Made by a program: the position numbers and the translations under genes | From: Chitinophagaceae bacterium | GTDB lineage: Bacteria; Bacteroidota; Bacteroidia; Chitinophagales; Chitinophagaceae | Assembly (NCBI GenBank): GCA_017853235.1 | Contig: JAFMJX010000032.1 | Coordinates: forward strand, 1-13,153 | DNA length: 13,153 nt | Direction of reading: 5' to 3' | Shown: positions 7,157 to 13,153 of the stretch, in pieces | Position numbering within the stretch: position 1 is the stretch's first letter | Layout: the number at the start of each line of letters is the position of its first letter | The notes under the pieces: model-generated | Seen by the model: the letters and a program-made list of their open reading frames with translations, nothing else | Databases searched by the model: none | What the model was told of the DNA's origin: nothing

Positions 7157-8419
7157 ATGGAAAGATTTCAAGGAATTATTGGCATTATCGTCATTTTAAT
7201 GGTTGCTTATTTATTTTCTAATAACAAATCAAAAATTAATCATCGATTGGTGATGAGTGGATTATTATTACAGCTCACCATTGGATTTTTAATTTTAAAA
7301 ATACCAGCTATTACTAGTTTTTTCCAATTATTAGGAAGAGGAATGGGGAAAATTGAACAATTTGCGCGTCAAGGAGCTGCCTTTGTATATGGTGGCATTG
7401 CTGCTAGTTCACCTGCAGGCGTTACCGATTTCACTAATGGAGGATTTGTATTTGCTTTTAATGTTACTGCAACTATTATATTAGTGTGTGTGATTGTCGC
7501 CTTATTTTATCATTTTGGAATTATGCAAAGGATCATTTCAGTGATTGCTAAAGCAATGAATTTTATTATGCGTGTAAGTGGCGCAGAAGCTTTGAGTAAT
7601 GTAGCGAGTGCATTTGTTGGTCAAGTGGAAGCACAAGTAATGATTCGCCCTTATTTACCTAGTATGACTAAAAGTGAAATTTTAGCAAGTATGAGTGGAA
7701 GTTTAGCTTGTATTGCAGGGGGAATCTTAATTGTTTATGCAAACATGGGTGCGCAAGCAGGTATGGATTTAGCTCCTAAATTAATTACAGCTAGTTTAAT
7801 GGCTGCACCAGGAGCTTTAGTGATTGCAAAAATTATATTTCCAGAAACCGAAGTTTCACAAACCATGGGAGAAGTGAAACTAGAAGTCAAAAGTCAATAT
7901 AGCAATACCATTGATGCTATCACACATGGCGCAGGGGATGGTTTTAAAATTGCTATGAATGTGATTGCAATGTTAATTGGTTTTATCGCTTTAATTTCAT
8001 TAATTGATTGGAGTCTACTTAAAATTGGACATATTTTTAATGCCAATTTAAACTTGAGTTTGAATTTTATATTTGGAAAATTATTTTACCCAATGGCTTG
8101 GGCAATGGGTATTCCTGGTGGCGATATACAAAATGCTGCTACCCTTTTGGGACAAAAATTGACCATCAATGAATTTGTTGCCTTTAAAAGTTTAACCAGC
8201 AAAGTAGTTCCCATTGTTACTGAAAAAGGTTTATTAATTGTAAGTATCGCCATATGCGGATTTGCTAATTTTAGTAGTGTGGGTATGCTCATTGGAGGTA
8301 TTGGAGAACTCGCTCCTACCCGCAGAAAGGATTTAGCTGAATTAGGGCTTAAAGCACTTTTATGCGGAACTTTAGCCTCCTATTTATCAGCAAGCATTGC
8401 AGGCATTTTAGTTGGATAA
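7157..8419 (+). CDS. nupC: Concentrative nucleoside transporter (NupC/CNT family)
   Basis: Inner-membrane importer driving nucleoside uptake with an ion gradient. The 420-aa length matches bacterial CNTs (about 400). The protein is hydrophobic throughout, with an N-terminal helix at about 7-20 and further segments at about 32-50, 100-120, 180-196, 265-283 and 397-418. CNT blocks appear in order: FVYGG and GGFVFAFNV (76-103), FVGQVEAQ with RPYLPSM (153-170), MGIPGGDIQNAATLLGQK (317-334), NEFVAF (338-343) and GFANFSSVG (368-376). The ribose-binding set known from Vibrio CNT is kept (E339, N371, S374). The base-contact motif reads QVEAQ instead of the usual Q(T/S)EAP, and by eye alignment two sodium-ligand side chains differ (S151, C185). 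Substrate range and coupling ion are therefore uncertain. nupC is used as a family name, not an orthology claim. Start ATG 7157 precedes the first helix. The gene probably has its own transcript. Confidence 0.9.
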   Translation: MERFQGIIGIIVILMVAYLFSNNKSKINHRLVMSGLLLQLTIGFLILKIPAITSFFQLLGRGMGKIEQFARQGAAFVYGGIAASSPAGVTDFTNGGFVFAFNVTATIILVCVIVALFYHFGIMQRIISVIAKAMNFIMRVSGAEALSNVASAFVGQVEAQVMIRPYLPSMTKSEILASMSGSLACIAGGILIVYANMGAQAGMDLAPKLITASLMAAPGALVIAKIIFPETEVSQTMGEVKLEVKSQYSNTIDAITHGAGDGFKIAMNVIAMLIGFIALISLIDWSLLKIGHIFNANLNLSLNFIFGKLFYPMAWAMGIPGGDIQNAATLLGQKLTINEFVAFKSLTSKVVPIVTEKGLLIVSIAICGFANFSSVGMLIGGIGELAPTRRKDLAELGLKALLCGTLASYLSASIAGILVG

Positions 8420-8479
8420 AGCCCCTTTTATAAGATTTGGATGAGCTGATTTCCTGTTCCATTTTTTGTATTTAATGCC

Positions 8480-8487
8480 TAACTTTG
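8480..8487 (+). promoter_or_regulatory. -7 promoter box that decides the mqnE start
   Basis: TAACTTTG matches TAnnTTTG perfectly. Its end is 20 nt before ATG 8508, so transcription should begin near 8491-8494. The in-frame alternatives, TTG 8466 and ATG 8475, lie upstream of this and would not be in the mRNA. No -33 TTTG at standard spacing; a TTTTTTG run ends at 8468, too close. Confidence 0.6.
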
Positions 8488-8507
8488 TGGGCCTAAAGCA
8501 GTCGAAT

Positions 8508-9665
8508 ATGAATAAGGGGAATATAGAAGTAGTCTTAGCAGCCGAAACCAATCCTACATTAGCAGCCATTGGAAAAAAAATAATTCAAAATGAACGCATC
8601 ACTTTTGATGATGGGGTCTATTTATTCGAACATGCAAATCTTCCTTTTGTAGGTGCACTGGCTAATTGGAAAAGAGAATCCTTACATGGAGATGCCACTT
8701 ATTTCAATAAAAATTTTCATATCGAGCCTACCAATGTTTGTGTCTTCTCTTGTAAATTTTGTTCTTACTCAAAATTATATGCCCACAAAGAAGAAGGTTG
8801 GGAGTTGACTATTGATCAAATGTTAAACATTGTAAAGTCTTACGATGGGAAACCTGTCACCGAAGTACATATTGTAGGTGGCGTTCATCCTAAATTAACA
8901 CTTGATTTTTTCCTAGAATTAATGCGTGCTATTAAAGCACATCGTCCCGAATTACACATCAAAGCTTTTACGCCTGTGGAACTCGATTATATGTTTCGTA
9001 AAGCAAAAGTATCAGTTGAAGAAGGAATGCGATTGGCACATGAAGCAGGATTAGATTCTCTCCCAGGTGGCGGTGCCGAAATTTTTCATCCTGAAATTAG
9101 AACTGTAATATGTAATGATAAAGCTACAGCGGAAGAATGGCTTCATATACATAAAACTGCACATCAATTAGGTATGCATAGTAATGCAACACTTTTATAT
9201 GGGCATATTGAAAAAGCATGGCATCGTATTGATCATATGGAGAGATTACGTCAATTACAGGACGAAACAAAAGGATTTAATACATTCATACCTTTGAAAT
9301 TTAGAAATAAGGACAATGACATGCATGACGTTCCTGAATCTACCTTATTGAATGATTTAAAAATGTATGCCATTTCTCGTTTGTATTTAGATAATTTCCC
9401 TCATATCAAAGCTTATTGGCCTATGCTTGGTCGTCAAACAGCTCAATTAACTTTAAGTTATGGTGTGAATGATATTGATGGTACCATTGATGATACCACT
9501 AAAATTTATTCTATGGCAGGAAGTGAAGAACAAACCCCTGCGATGACGACTCAGGAATTGGTGAGACTTATTCAACAAGCCAAACGTAAACCTATCGAAC
9601 GAGGTACTTTATACAATGTAATACAGGATTATTCAAATTATGAATTTGCATTAGACGAAGCTTAG
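8508..9665 (+). CDS. mqnE: Aminofutalosine synthase MqnE (radical SAM, menaquinone synthesis)
   Basis: Catalyses the second step of the futalosine route to menaquinone, joining an adenosyl radical from S-adenosylmethionine to 3-[(1-carboxyvinyl)oxy]benzoate to give 6-amino-6-deoxyfutalosine. Cytosolic. From ATG 8508 the product is 385 aa, normal for the family. The radical SAM cluster motif CxxxCxxC is C78, C82 and C85 in VCVFSCKFCSY. HIVGGVHP (121-128), PGGGAEIFHPEIR (186-198), MHSNATLLYGHIE (223-235) and FIPLKFRN (260-267) are typical of the MqnE/MqnC group. The C-terminal IDDTTKIYSMAG (327-338) favours MqnE over cyclic dehypoxanthinyl futalosine synthase MqnC. I reject starts at TTG 8466 and ATG 8475 because a perfect -7 box lies between them and 8508. 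No other mqn gene is in the window. It converges on sdaA with a 24-nt gap and no visible terminator. Confidence 0.95.
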   Translation: MNKGNIEVVLAAETNPTLAAIGKKIIQNERITFDDGVYLFEHANLPFVGALANWKRESLHGDATYFNKNFHIEPTNVCVFSCKFCSYSKLYAHKEEGWELTIDQMLNIVKSYDGKPVTEVHIVGGVHPKLTLDFFLELMRAIKAHRPELHIKAFTPVELDYMFRKAKVSVEEGMRLAHEAGLDSLPGGGAEIFHPEIRTVICNDKATAEEWLHIHKTAHQLGMHSNATLLYGHIEKAWHRIDHMERLRQLQDETKGFNTFIPLKFRNKDNDMHDVPESTLLNDLKMYAISRLYLDNFPHIKAYWPMLGRQTAQLTLSYGVNDIDGTIDDTTKIYSMAGSEEQTPAMTTQELVRLIQQAKRKPIERGTLYNVIQDYSNYEFALDEA

Positions 9666-9689
9666 AGTATACTTATCTAATTTTTCAAA

Positions 9690-11150
9690 TTAACATTCTG
9701 CTAAAGCTATTGATATTTGTGAAGCCAATCCTCCATCTGCTGTTTCCTTATATTTTGCATTCATATCTAATGCAGTATTCCACATGGTTTGAATGACTTT
9801 GTCTAAACTTACTAAAGCAAAATCAGGTTTACTTTGTAGTGCTAATTGAGCAGCCGTAATGGCTTTAATTGCGCCCATTGTATTTCTCTCAATGCAAGGT
9901 ATTTGTACCAACCCACCCACAGGATCGCAAGTCAAACCAAGATGATGTTCCATTGCAATTTCAGCTGCCATCAAAGTTTGTCTTTGACTACCACCTAGTA
10001 ATTCGGCCAATCCTGCAGCAGCCATAGCCGAAGAAACTCCTATCTCTGCTTGACATCCACCCATTGCCGCCGAAATGGTGGCACCATTTTTAAATAACAT
10101 GCCCACTGCACTTGCTGTATATAAAAAAGCACGAATTTGTTTTGGATCTTTCTTATTGCAAAATAAAATGGCATATAGTAGTACCGCAGGAATTACTCCA
10201 GCAGCTCCATTGGTAGGTGCTGTGACCACTCTTCCAAATGAGGCATTTTCTTCATTTACAGCTAATGCAAAACAACTCACCCAATCTAAAATATATTTAA
10301 AATCATTTCCTCCCTTTTCAATTTGTGCTAACCATTCATCCATGGAAGCACTAGTTTGATGTTGCAGTAAACTATTATTTAATTCATAAGCCCTTCTTTG
10401 TACTTTCAATCCACCAGGTAATTCTCCTGGGGTATGACAGCCTTTATAAATACAATCAAGCATCACTTTCCAAATCAAATCAGTTTGCTTAAAAATGGCA
10501 TTTGCATCATGAAACATCATTTCATTTTCTAAAACAATTTCATGAATATGCAATCCAGATTTCATACAACCATGCAATAGTTCTTCTGTAGTTTTATATT
10601 CAAAAGGCAAATCTACTTGGGACTGGTTTGTTGAAGTTGATATATTTTGCTTTGTTCCTGAAACATCAGTAAGCTCTTTTTCAATAAACCCTCCCCCTAT
10701 TGAATAAAAGGTATTGCTAATCGTTGTTTGATCCGTAAAATGAATGATAAATTGTAAGGCATTAGGATGATAAGGCAATGATTCATTTTTTAAGAAAATA
10801 AAATCACGTTCATATATAAAGGGGATATCTCGCTGTTCAGAAAGTAAAATTTGACCATTTTTTTTAATGGCATCTACTTTTTTAATAAGTAAAGAAGTAT
10901 CTGTCGTCACTGGATCCTCCCCACATAGCCCCATTAAAATGGCGATATCTGTACCATGTCCTTTTCCAGTTTTTGCTAATGACCCATATAATTTAATTTG
11001 AATGGTATTAACAAAGTCTAATTTTTGCTGGTCTTTTAGCTCATTGACACATTGCAGAGCAGCTTTCCAAGGCCCAAGAGTATGAGAACTAGAAGGGCCC
11101 ACTCCTATTTTAAACATGTCAAAAACGGAAATAAACTTTTCTTGATTCAT
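9690..11150 (-). CDS. sdaA: L-serine dehydratase (L-serine ammonia-lyase), iron-sulfur type, single chain
   Basis: Deaminates L-serine to pyruvate and ammonia in the cytosol using a [4Fe-4S] cluster instead of PLP. From ATG 11150 the product is 486 aa. The N-terminal beta domain (about 5-160) opens with SVFDMFKIGVGPSSSHT, the family hallmark. A linker rich in Ser, Thr and Gln (about 160-183) joins it to the alpha domain (about 185-486). Cluster ligands by spacing are C366 (MGGCQAEIG), C408 (LTCDPVGG) and C419 (QIPCIERN). These 42- and 11-residue gaps match the Legionella enzyme as I recall it. The last residue, C486, is directly encoded before the TAA and fits the tail-in-mouth fourth ligand described there. 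An in-frame TTG at 11156 would add two residues but lies inside a perfect -7 box, so ATG 11150 is chosen. Divergent from the serine hydrolase gene. Confidence 0.96.
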   Translation of the reverse strand: MNQEKFISVFDMFKIGVGPSSSHTLGPWKAALQCVNELKDQQKLDFVNTIQIKLYGSLAKTGKGHGTDIAILMGLCGEDPVTTDTSLLIKKVDAIKKNGQILLSEQRDIPFIYERDFIFLKNESLPYHPNALQFIIHFTDQTTISNTFYSIGGGFIEKELTDVSGTKQNISTSTNQSQVDLPFEYKTTEELLHGCMKSGLHIHEIVLENEMMFHDANAIFKQTDLIWKVMLDCIYKGCHTPGELPGGLKVQRRAYELNNSLLQHQTSASMDEWLAQIEKGGNDFKYILDWVSCFALAVNEENASFGRVVTAPTNGAAGVIPAVLLYAILFCNKKDPKQIRAFLYTASAVGMLFKNGATISAAMGGCQAEIGVSSAMAAAGLAELLGGSQRQTLMAAEIAMEHHLGLTCDPVGGLVQIPCIERNTMGAIKAITAAQLALQSKPDFALVSLDKVIQTMWNTALDMNAKYKETADGGLASQISIALAEC

Positions 11151-11153
11151 ATC

Positions 11154-11161
11154 CAAATGTA
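11154..11161 (-). promoter_or_regulatory. -7 promoter box of sdaA, 3 nt from the start codon
   Basis: Read on the minus strand this is TACATTTG, a perfect TAnnTTTG match, followed by GAT and then ATG (11150-11148). A -7 box this close puts the transcript start at or next to the A of ATG, implying a leaderless mRNA. The same octamer occurs in mirror position for the divergent gene. No -33 TTTG at usual spacing. Confidence 0.55.
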
Positions 11162-11174
11162 TGTTAGTTTTTAT

Positions 11175-11182
11175 TACATTTG
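11175..11182 (+). promoter_or_regulatory. -7 promoter box of the serine hydrolase gene, 3 nt from the start codon
   Basis: TACATTTG matches TAnnTTTG perfectly and is followed by ATT and ATG at 11186, which implies a leaderless mRNA. The in-frame TTG at 11180 overlaps the box and is therefore an unlikely start. Confidence 0.55.
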
Positions 11183-11185
11183 ATT

Positions 11186-12421
11186 ATGAAAAGGTATTTT
11201 TTATTTCTTGCCCTTCATGTAAGTACCACTTTGACCTTTGGTCAAAATGATACTTCACTATTACGCCAGTTAATGGCTACTCAACCAGAACAATTTGGTT
11301 CCTTTTTAAAAGATCCCTCTGCCAACAGAATACAAATTATTTATACTCAAATAGACAGGGATAAAAATAATATTCCACATTTTAAAGAATTTACCTATCG
11401 TTTAAATCCTGATGAATATTTTTACCCTGCAAGCACTGTTAAGTTTCCTTTATCTGTATTAGCACTTGAAAAATTAAATAATTTAAATATTAAAGGTTTA
11501 GATAAAACCACCAAAGCGGTATACGATAGTGCCAACTCAAGACAACAACAAATTTATAATAATCCATACGCTCAGGATGGTCGCCAAAATATAGAACAAG
11601 CAATCAAAGAAATACTTTTGGTAAGTAGTAATGATGCTGCTAATAGATTGTATGAATTTTTAGGACAAAAATATATTCATGATCAGTTAGCGAGTAAGGG
11701 TTATCCAAATGTGTACATCCGGAATCGATTGGATTTAGGTAGAACTGCTGATGAAAACAGACACACGCCTTTGGTGAGTTTTTATGATGATAGTGATCGT
11801 TTGGTTTATCAGCAACCTCCTCAATACAATACTGATTCACTGCCCAATTACAATGTTTTTTTAGATAAAGCTTATTATAATAACAAGGATTCTCTGATAC
11901 ATGCTCCTTTTGATTTTTCAATAAAAAATAGAATATCATTGAGTGATTTACATCATATCATGCAATCTGTTATTTTTTATGATCAAACACCTACCAAACA
12001 AAGATTTAATTTAAGTTTAGCTGACCGTCAATTTTTATTAAAATGGATGCGGACGCTTCCTTACGAATCAATATACCCTACCTACGATACAACCGAATAT
12101 TGGGCCACATATAGCAAGTTTGTATTAATGGGTTCCGAAAAAGTTCCTATGCCTAAACATATTAAAATTTTTAACAAAGAAGGAGATGCTTATGGTTTCT
12201 TACTAGACAATGCATATGTAGTGGATACTTTGAACAAAGTGGAATTTATGTTGAGTGCTGTGATTTATTGTAATAGTGATGGAATTCAAAATGATAATAA
12301 ATATGACTATGATTCAGTCGGCTTTCCCTTTTACAAGCATATTGGTGAATTAGTATATCAATATGAATTGCAACGTAAAAAGAATTACCTACCCAATTTT
12401 GACAGTTTGTTGAATTATTAA
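11186..12421 (+). CDS. Exported serine hydrolase, Beta-lactamase2 (class A-like) family
   Basis: A penicillin-recognising fold protein acting outside the cytoplasm; substrate unknown. The 411-aa product starts with a signal peptide (MKRY, a hydrophobic run, likely cut after FGQ near 18-20). S83-T84-V85-K86 in PASTVKFPLSVLALEKL is a clear SxxK motif with S83 as nucleophile. The second motif reads S148-N149-D150 in VSSNDAANRLYEFLG where class A enzymes have SDN. The third reads K331-E332-G333 in FNKEGDAYGFLLDNAYV where class A has KTG. About 180 residues separate motifs two and three, longer than in compact class A enzymes (about 290 aa in total). This fits the Beta-lactamase2 family, common in Bacteroidota and mostly uncharacterised, better than a proven beta-lactamase, so resistance should not be assumed. 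ATG 11186 is preferred over TTG 11180 because it begins the signal peptide and follows a -7 box. Divergent from sdaA; the aminotransferase follows 91 nt later. Confidence 0.85.
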   Translation: MKRYFLFLALHVSTTLTFGQNDTSLLRQLMATQPEQFGSFLKDPSANRIQIIYTQIDRDKNNIPHFKEFTYRLNPDEYFYPASTVKFPLSVLALEKLNNLNIKGLDKTTKAVYDSANSRQQQIYNNPYAQDGRQNIEQAIKEILLVSSNDAANRLYEFLGQKYIHDQLASKGYPNVYIRNRLDLGRTADENRHTPLVSFYDDSDRLVYQQPPQYNTDSLPNYNVFLDKAYYNNKDSLIHAPFDFSIKNRISLSDLHHIMQSVIFYDQTPTKQRFNLSLADRQFLLKWMRTLPYESIYPTYDTTEYWATYSKFVLMGSEKVPMPKHIKIFNKEGDAYGFLLDNAYVVDTLNKVEFMLSAVIYCNSDGIQNDNKYDYDSVGFPFYKHIGELVYQYELQRKKNYLPNFDSLLNY

Positions 12422-12469
12422 CATACACTGCATAATTTCCTTGCCTTTAAAACACAAAACTTACACGTG

Positions 12470-12488
12470 TTTGCGAATTATTTGCGAA
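12470..12488 (+). repeat. Two direct copies of TTTGCGAA spaced one helical turn apart
   Basis: TTTGCGAA occurs at 12470-12477 and 12481-12488, an 11-nt period, with a partial TTTGAA at 12490-12495. The palindrome ACACGTGT (12463-12470) abuts the first copy. The cluster lies 25-50 nt before the aminotransferase ATG, where a regulator could bind. The remainder of the 91-nt gap shows nothing recognisable, including no terminator for the upstream hydrolase. Confidence 0.4.
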
Positions 12489-12493
12489 ATTTG
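12486..12493 (+). promoter_or_regulatory. Possible -7 box for the aminotransferase gene
   Basis: GAAATTTG has one mismatch to TAnnTTTG and ends 19 nt before ATG 12513, the same range as the mqnE and dnaE boxes. It overlaps the second TTTGCGAA repeat. No -33 element at standard spacing. Confidence 0.3.
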
Positions 12494-12512
12494 AAGGATC
12501 AAATAAATTAAT

Positions 12513-13153
12513 ATGATTTTATCTTCTTTATTAAACCGATTTAGTGAACCAGAAACCTTGAAAATGGCCAAATTAGGTCGTGAATTACGTGCTCAAGGAA
12601 TTGATGTGATTGACCTTAGTTTAGGTGAACCAGATTTTGATACGCCTCAACATATCAAAGATGCCGCTATTAAAGCCATCAACGATAACTGGAGTCACTA
12701 CACTCCTGTCGCAGGTTTTTTAGATTTACGCGAAGCCGTATGTAGTAAGCTAAAACGTGATAATAATTTAGATTACAAACCTGAACAAATTGTAACATCT
12801 ACTGGAGCTAAACAAAGTTTAGCCAATGCCATACTTGCTTTGGTGGATGATGGCGATGAAGTGATTATACCCACTCCTTATTGGGTGACTTATTCCGAAT
12901 TAGTAAAAATTGCAAGAGGAAAAGTAGTTGAAATTAGAAGTACCGTAGAAGACGGATTTAAAGTATCACCAGCACAAATTGAAGCTGCTATTACGCCAAA
13001 TACAAAAGTATTTATGTTTTCCTCCCCTTGTAACCCATCAGGAGCTGTTTACAGTAAAGATGAATTAGAAGCTTTGGCCAATTTATTTAAGAAATATCCA
13101 GGCATTACTATTCTATCTGACGAAATTTATGAATACATCAACTTTGTAGGCAA
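12513..13153 (+). CDS. aspC: Class I aminotransferase, aspartate aminotransferase type, 5' part only
   Basis: PLP enzyme expected to interconvert aspartate and 2-oxoglutarate with oxaloacetate and glutamate in the cytosol. The window cuts it after 213 codons; the family is about 390-400 aa, so a little over half is present. Visible landmarks are LSLGEPDFDTP (substrate-binding N-terminal segment), SHYTPVAGFLDLREAV, TGAKQSL (PLP phosphate region), PTPYWVTYSE (aromatic stacking on PLP and substrate contact), SSPCNPSG (Asn contacting the PLP oxygen) and LSDEIYEYI, whose Asp and Tyr hold the pyridine nitrogen and O3'. The Schiff-base lysine would lie just past the window end. These features fit subgroup Ib (Thermus-like) aspartate aminotransferases, some of which also accept prephenate, so the substrate is a family-level inference. 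ATG 12513 is the first in-frame Met and gives a normal N-terminus (SEPETLKMAKLGREL). Confidence 0.93.
   Translation, partial: MILSSLLNRFSEPETLKMAKLGRELRAQGIDVIDLSLGEPDFDTPQHIKDAAIKAINDNWSHYTPVAGFLDLREAVCSKLKRDNNLDYKPEQIVTSTGAKQSLANAILALVDDGDEVIIPTPYWVTYSELVKIARGKVVEIRSTVEDGFKVSPAQIEAAITPNTKVFMFSSPCNPSGAVYSKDELEALANLFKKYPGITILSDEIYEYINFVG

Larger units (their letters stand above)
11154..11182. repeat. Inverted repeat spanning the divergent sdaA/hydrolase promoter region
   Basis: CAAATGTA (11154-11161) and TACATTTG (11175-11182) are perfect 8-bp inverted copies separated by 13 nt. Each arm coincides with a -7 box for its outward gene. The layout is CAT-3 nt-arm-13 nt-arm-3 nt-ATG. The arms may simply be two promoters with the same sequence, or may double as an operator for a dimeric regulator. 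Confidence 0.6.

Noticed and set aside
10075..10359. Open frame of 94 codons on the plus strand inside sdaA, with similar frames opposite or across the M1 peptidase, lipoprotein, dnaE, nupC and hydrolase genes.
   Set aside because: All lie within genes whose protein family is clear, and their translations show no domain or coherent motif. They are shadow frames.
11186..12421. Calling the exported serine hydrolase an antibiotic-resistance beta-lactamase.
   Set aside because: The second and third active-site motifs are not canonical and the size is larger than class A enzymes. Only the SxxK motif and general fold family are supported.
1..13153. A hidden defence, phage, secretion or biosynthetic system.
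   Set aside because: Each sizeable gene matches a recognised housekeeping or envelope family, the gaps are short, and there are no repeat arrays, integrase, transposase or toxin-antitoxin pairs. Nothing supports a novel multi-gene system here.

Overview
This window reads as ordinary chromosomal DNA from an AT-rich member of the Bacteroidota, most likely a Chitinophagales-type organism. The order-level placement is inferred from protein style, not from a marker gene. Four things support the phylum. Shine-Dalgarno sequences are essentially absent. Several genes have Bacteroidota-type -7 promoter boxes (TAnnTTTG). Exported proteins are of kinds common in that phylum: a small M1 peptidase, an NlpC/P60 lipoprotein and a Beta-lactamase2-type serine hydrolase. 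The menaquinone pathway is the futalosine type. I see no mobile element, phage gene, CRISPR array, rRNA or tRNA, and no base-composition break suggesting transfer.

Layout: the 3' end of msrA (methionine sulfoxide reductase A) opens the window. A secreted M1 zinc metallopeptidase follows on the same strand and converges, with an 8-nt gap, on a minus-strand NlpC/P60 lipoprotein. dnaE (replicative DNA polymerase III alpha) is transcribed divergently from the lipoprotein. Next are trxA (thioredoxin) with a clear hairpin terminator, a CNT-family nucleoside transporter and mqnE (aminofutalosine synthase), all on the plus strand and apparently mostly separate transcription units. Minus-strand sdaA (iron-sulfur L-serine dehydratase) converges on mqnE. 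It is divergent from an exported serine hydrolase of the Beta-lactamase2 family. The window closes with the 5' half of a class I aspartate-type aminotransferase.

The genes do not form one pathway. They cover protein oxidation repair and thiol redox (msrA, trxA; thioredoxin is the usual reductant of MsrA), envelope and peptide turnover (M1 peptidase, NlpC/P60, serine hydrolase), replication (dnaE), nucleoside uptake, menaquinone synthesis, and serine and aspartate catabolism. I found no previously undescribed system.

The most interesting signals are small. The sdaA/hydrolase divergent intergenic region carries two mirror-image perfect -7 boxes, each exactly 3 nt from its ATG, which implies leaderless mRNAs on both sides. 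A perfect -7 box fixes the mqnE start at 8508. The DnaE PHP domain appears to keep all nine metal ligands. The nucleoside transporter departs from the family at base- and sodium-contacting positions. The serine hydrolase has non-canonical second and third motifs. Coding density is high, and no gene-free stretch reaches 150 bases.
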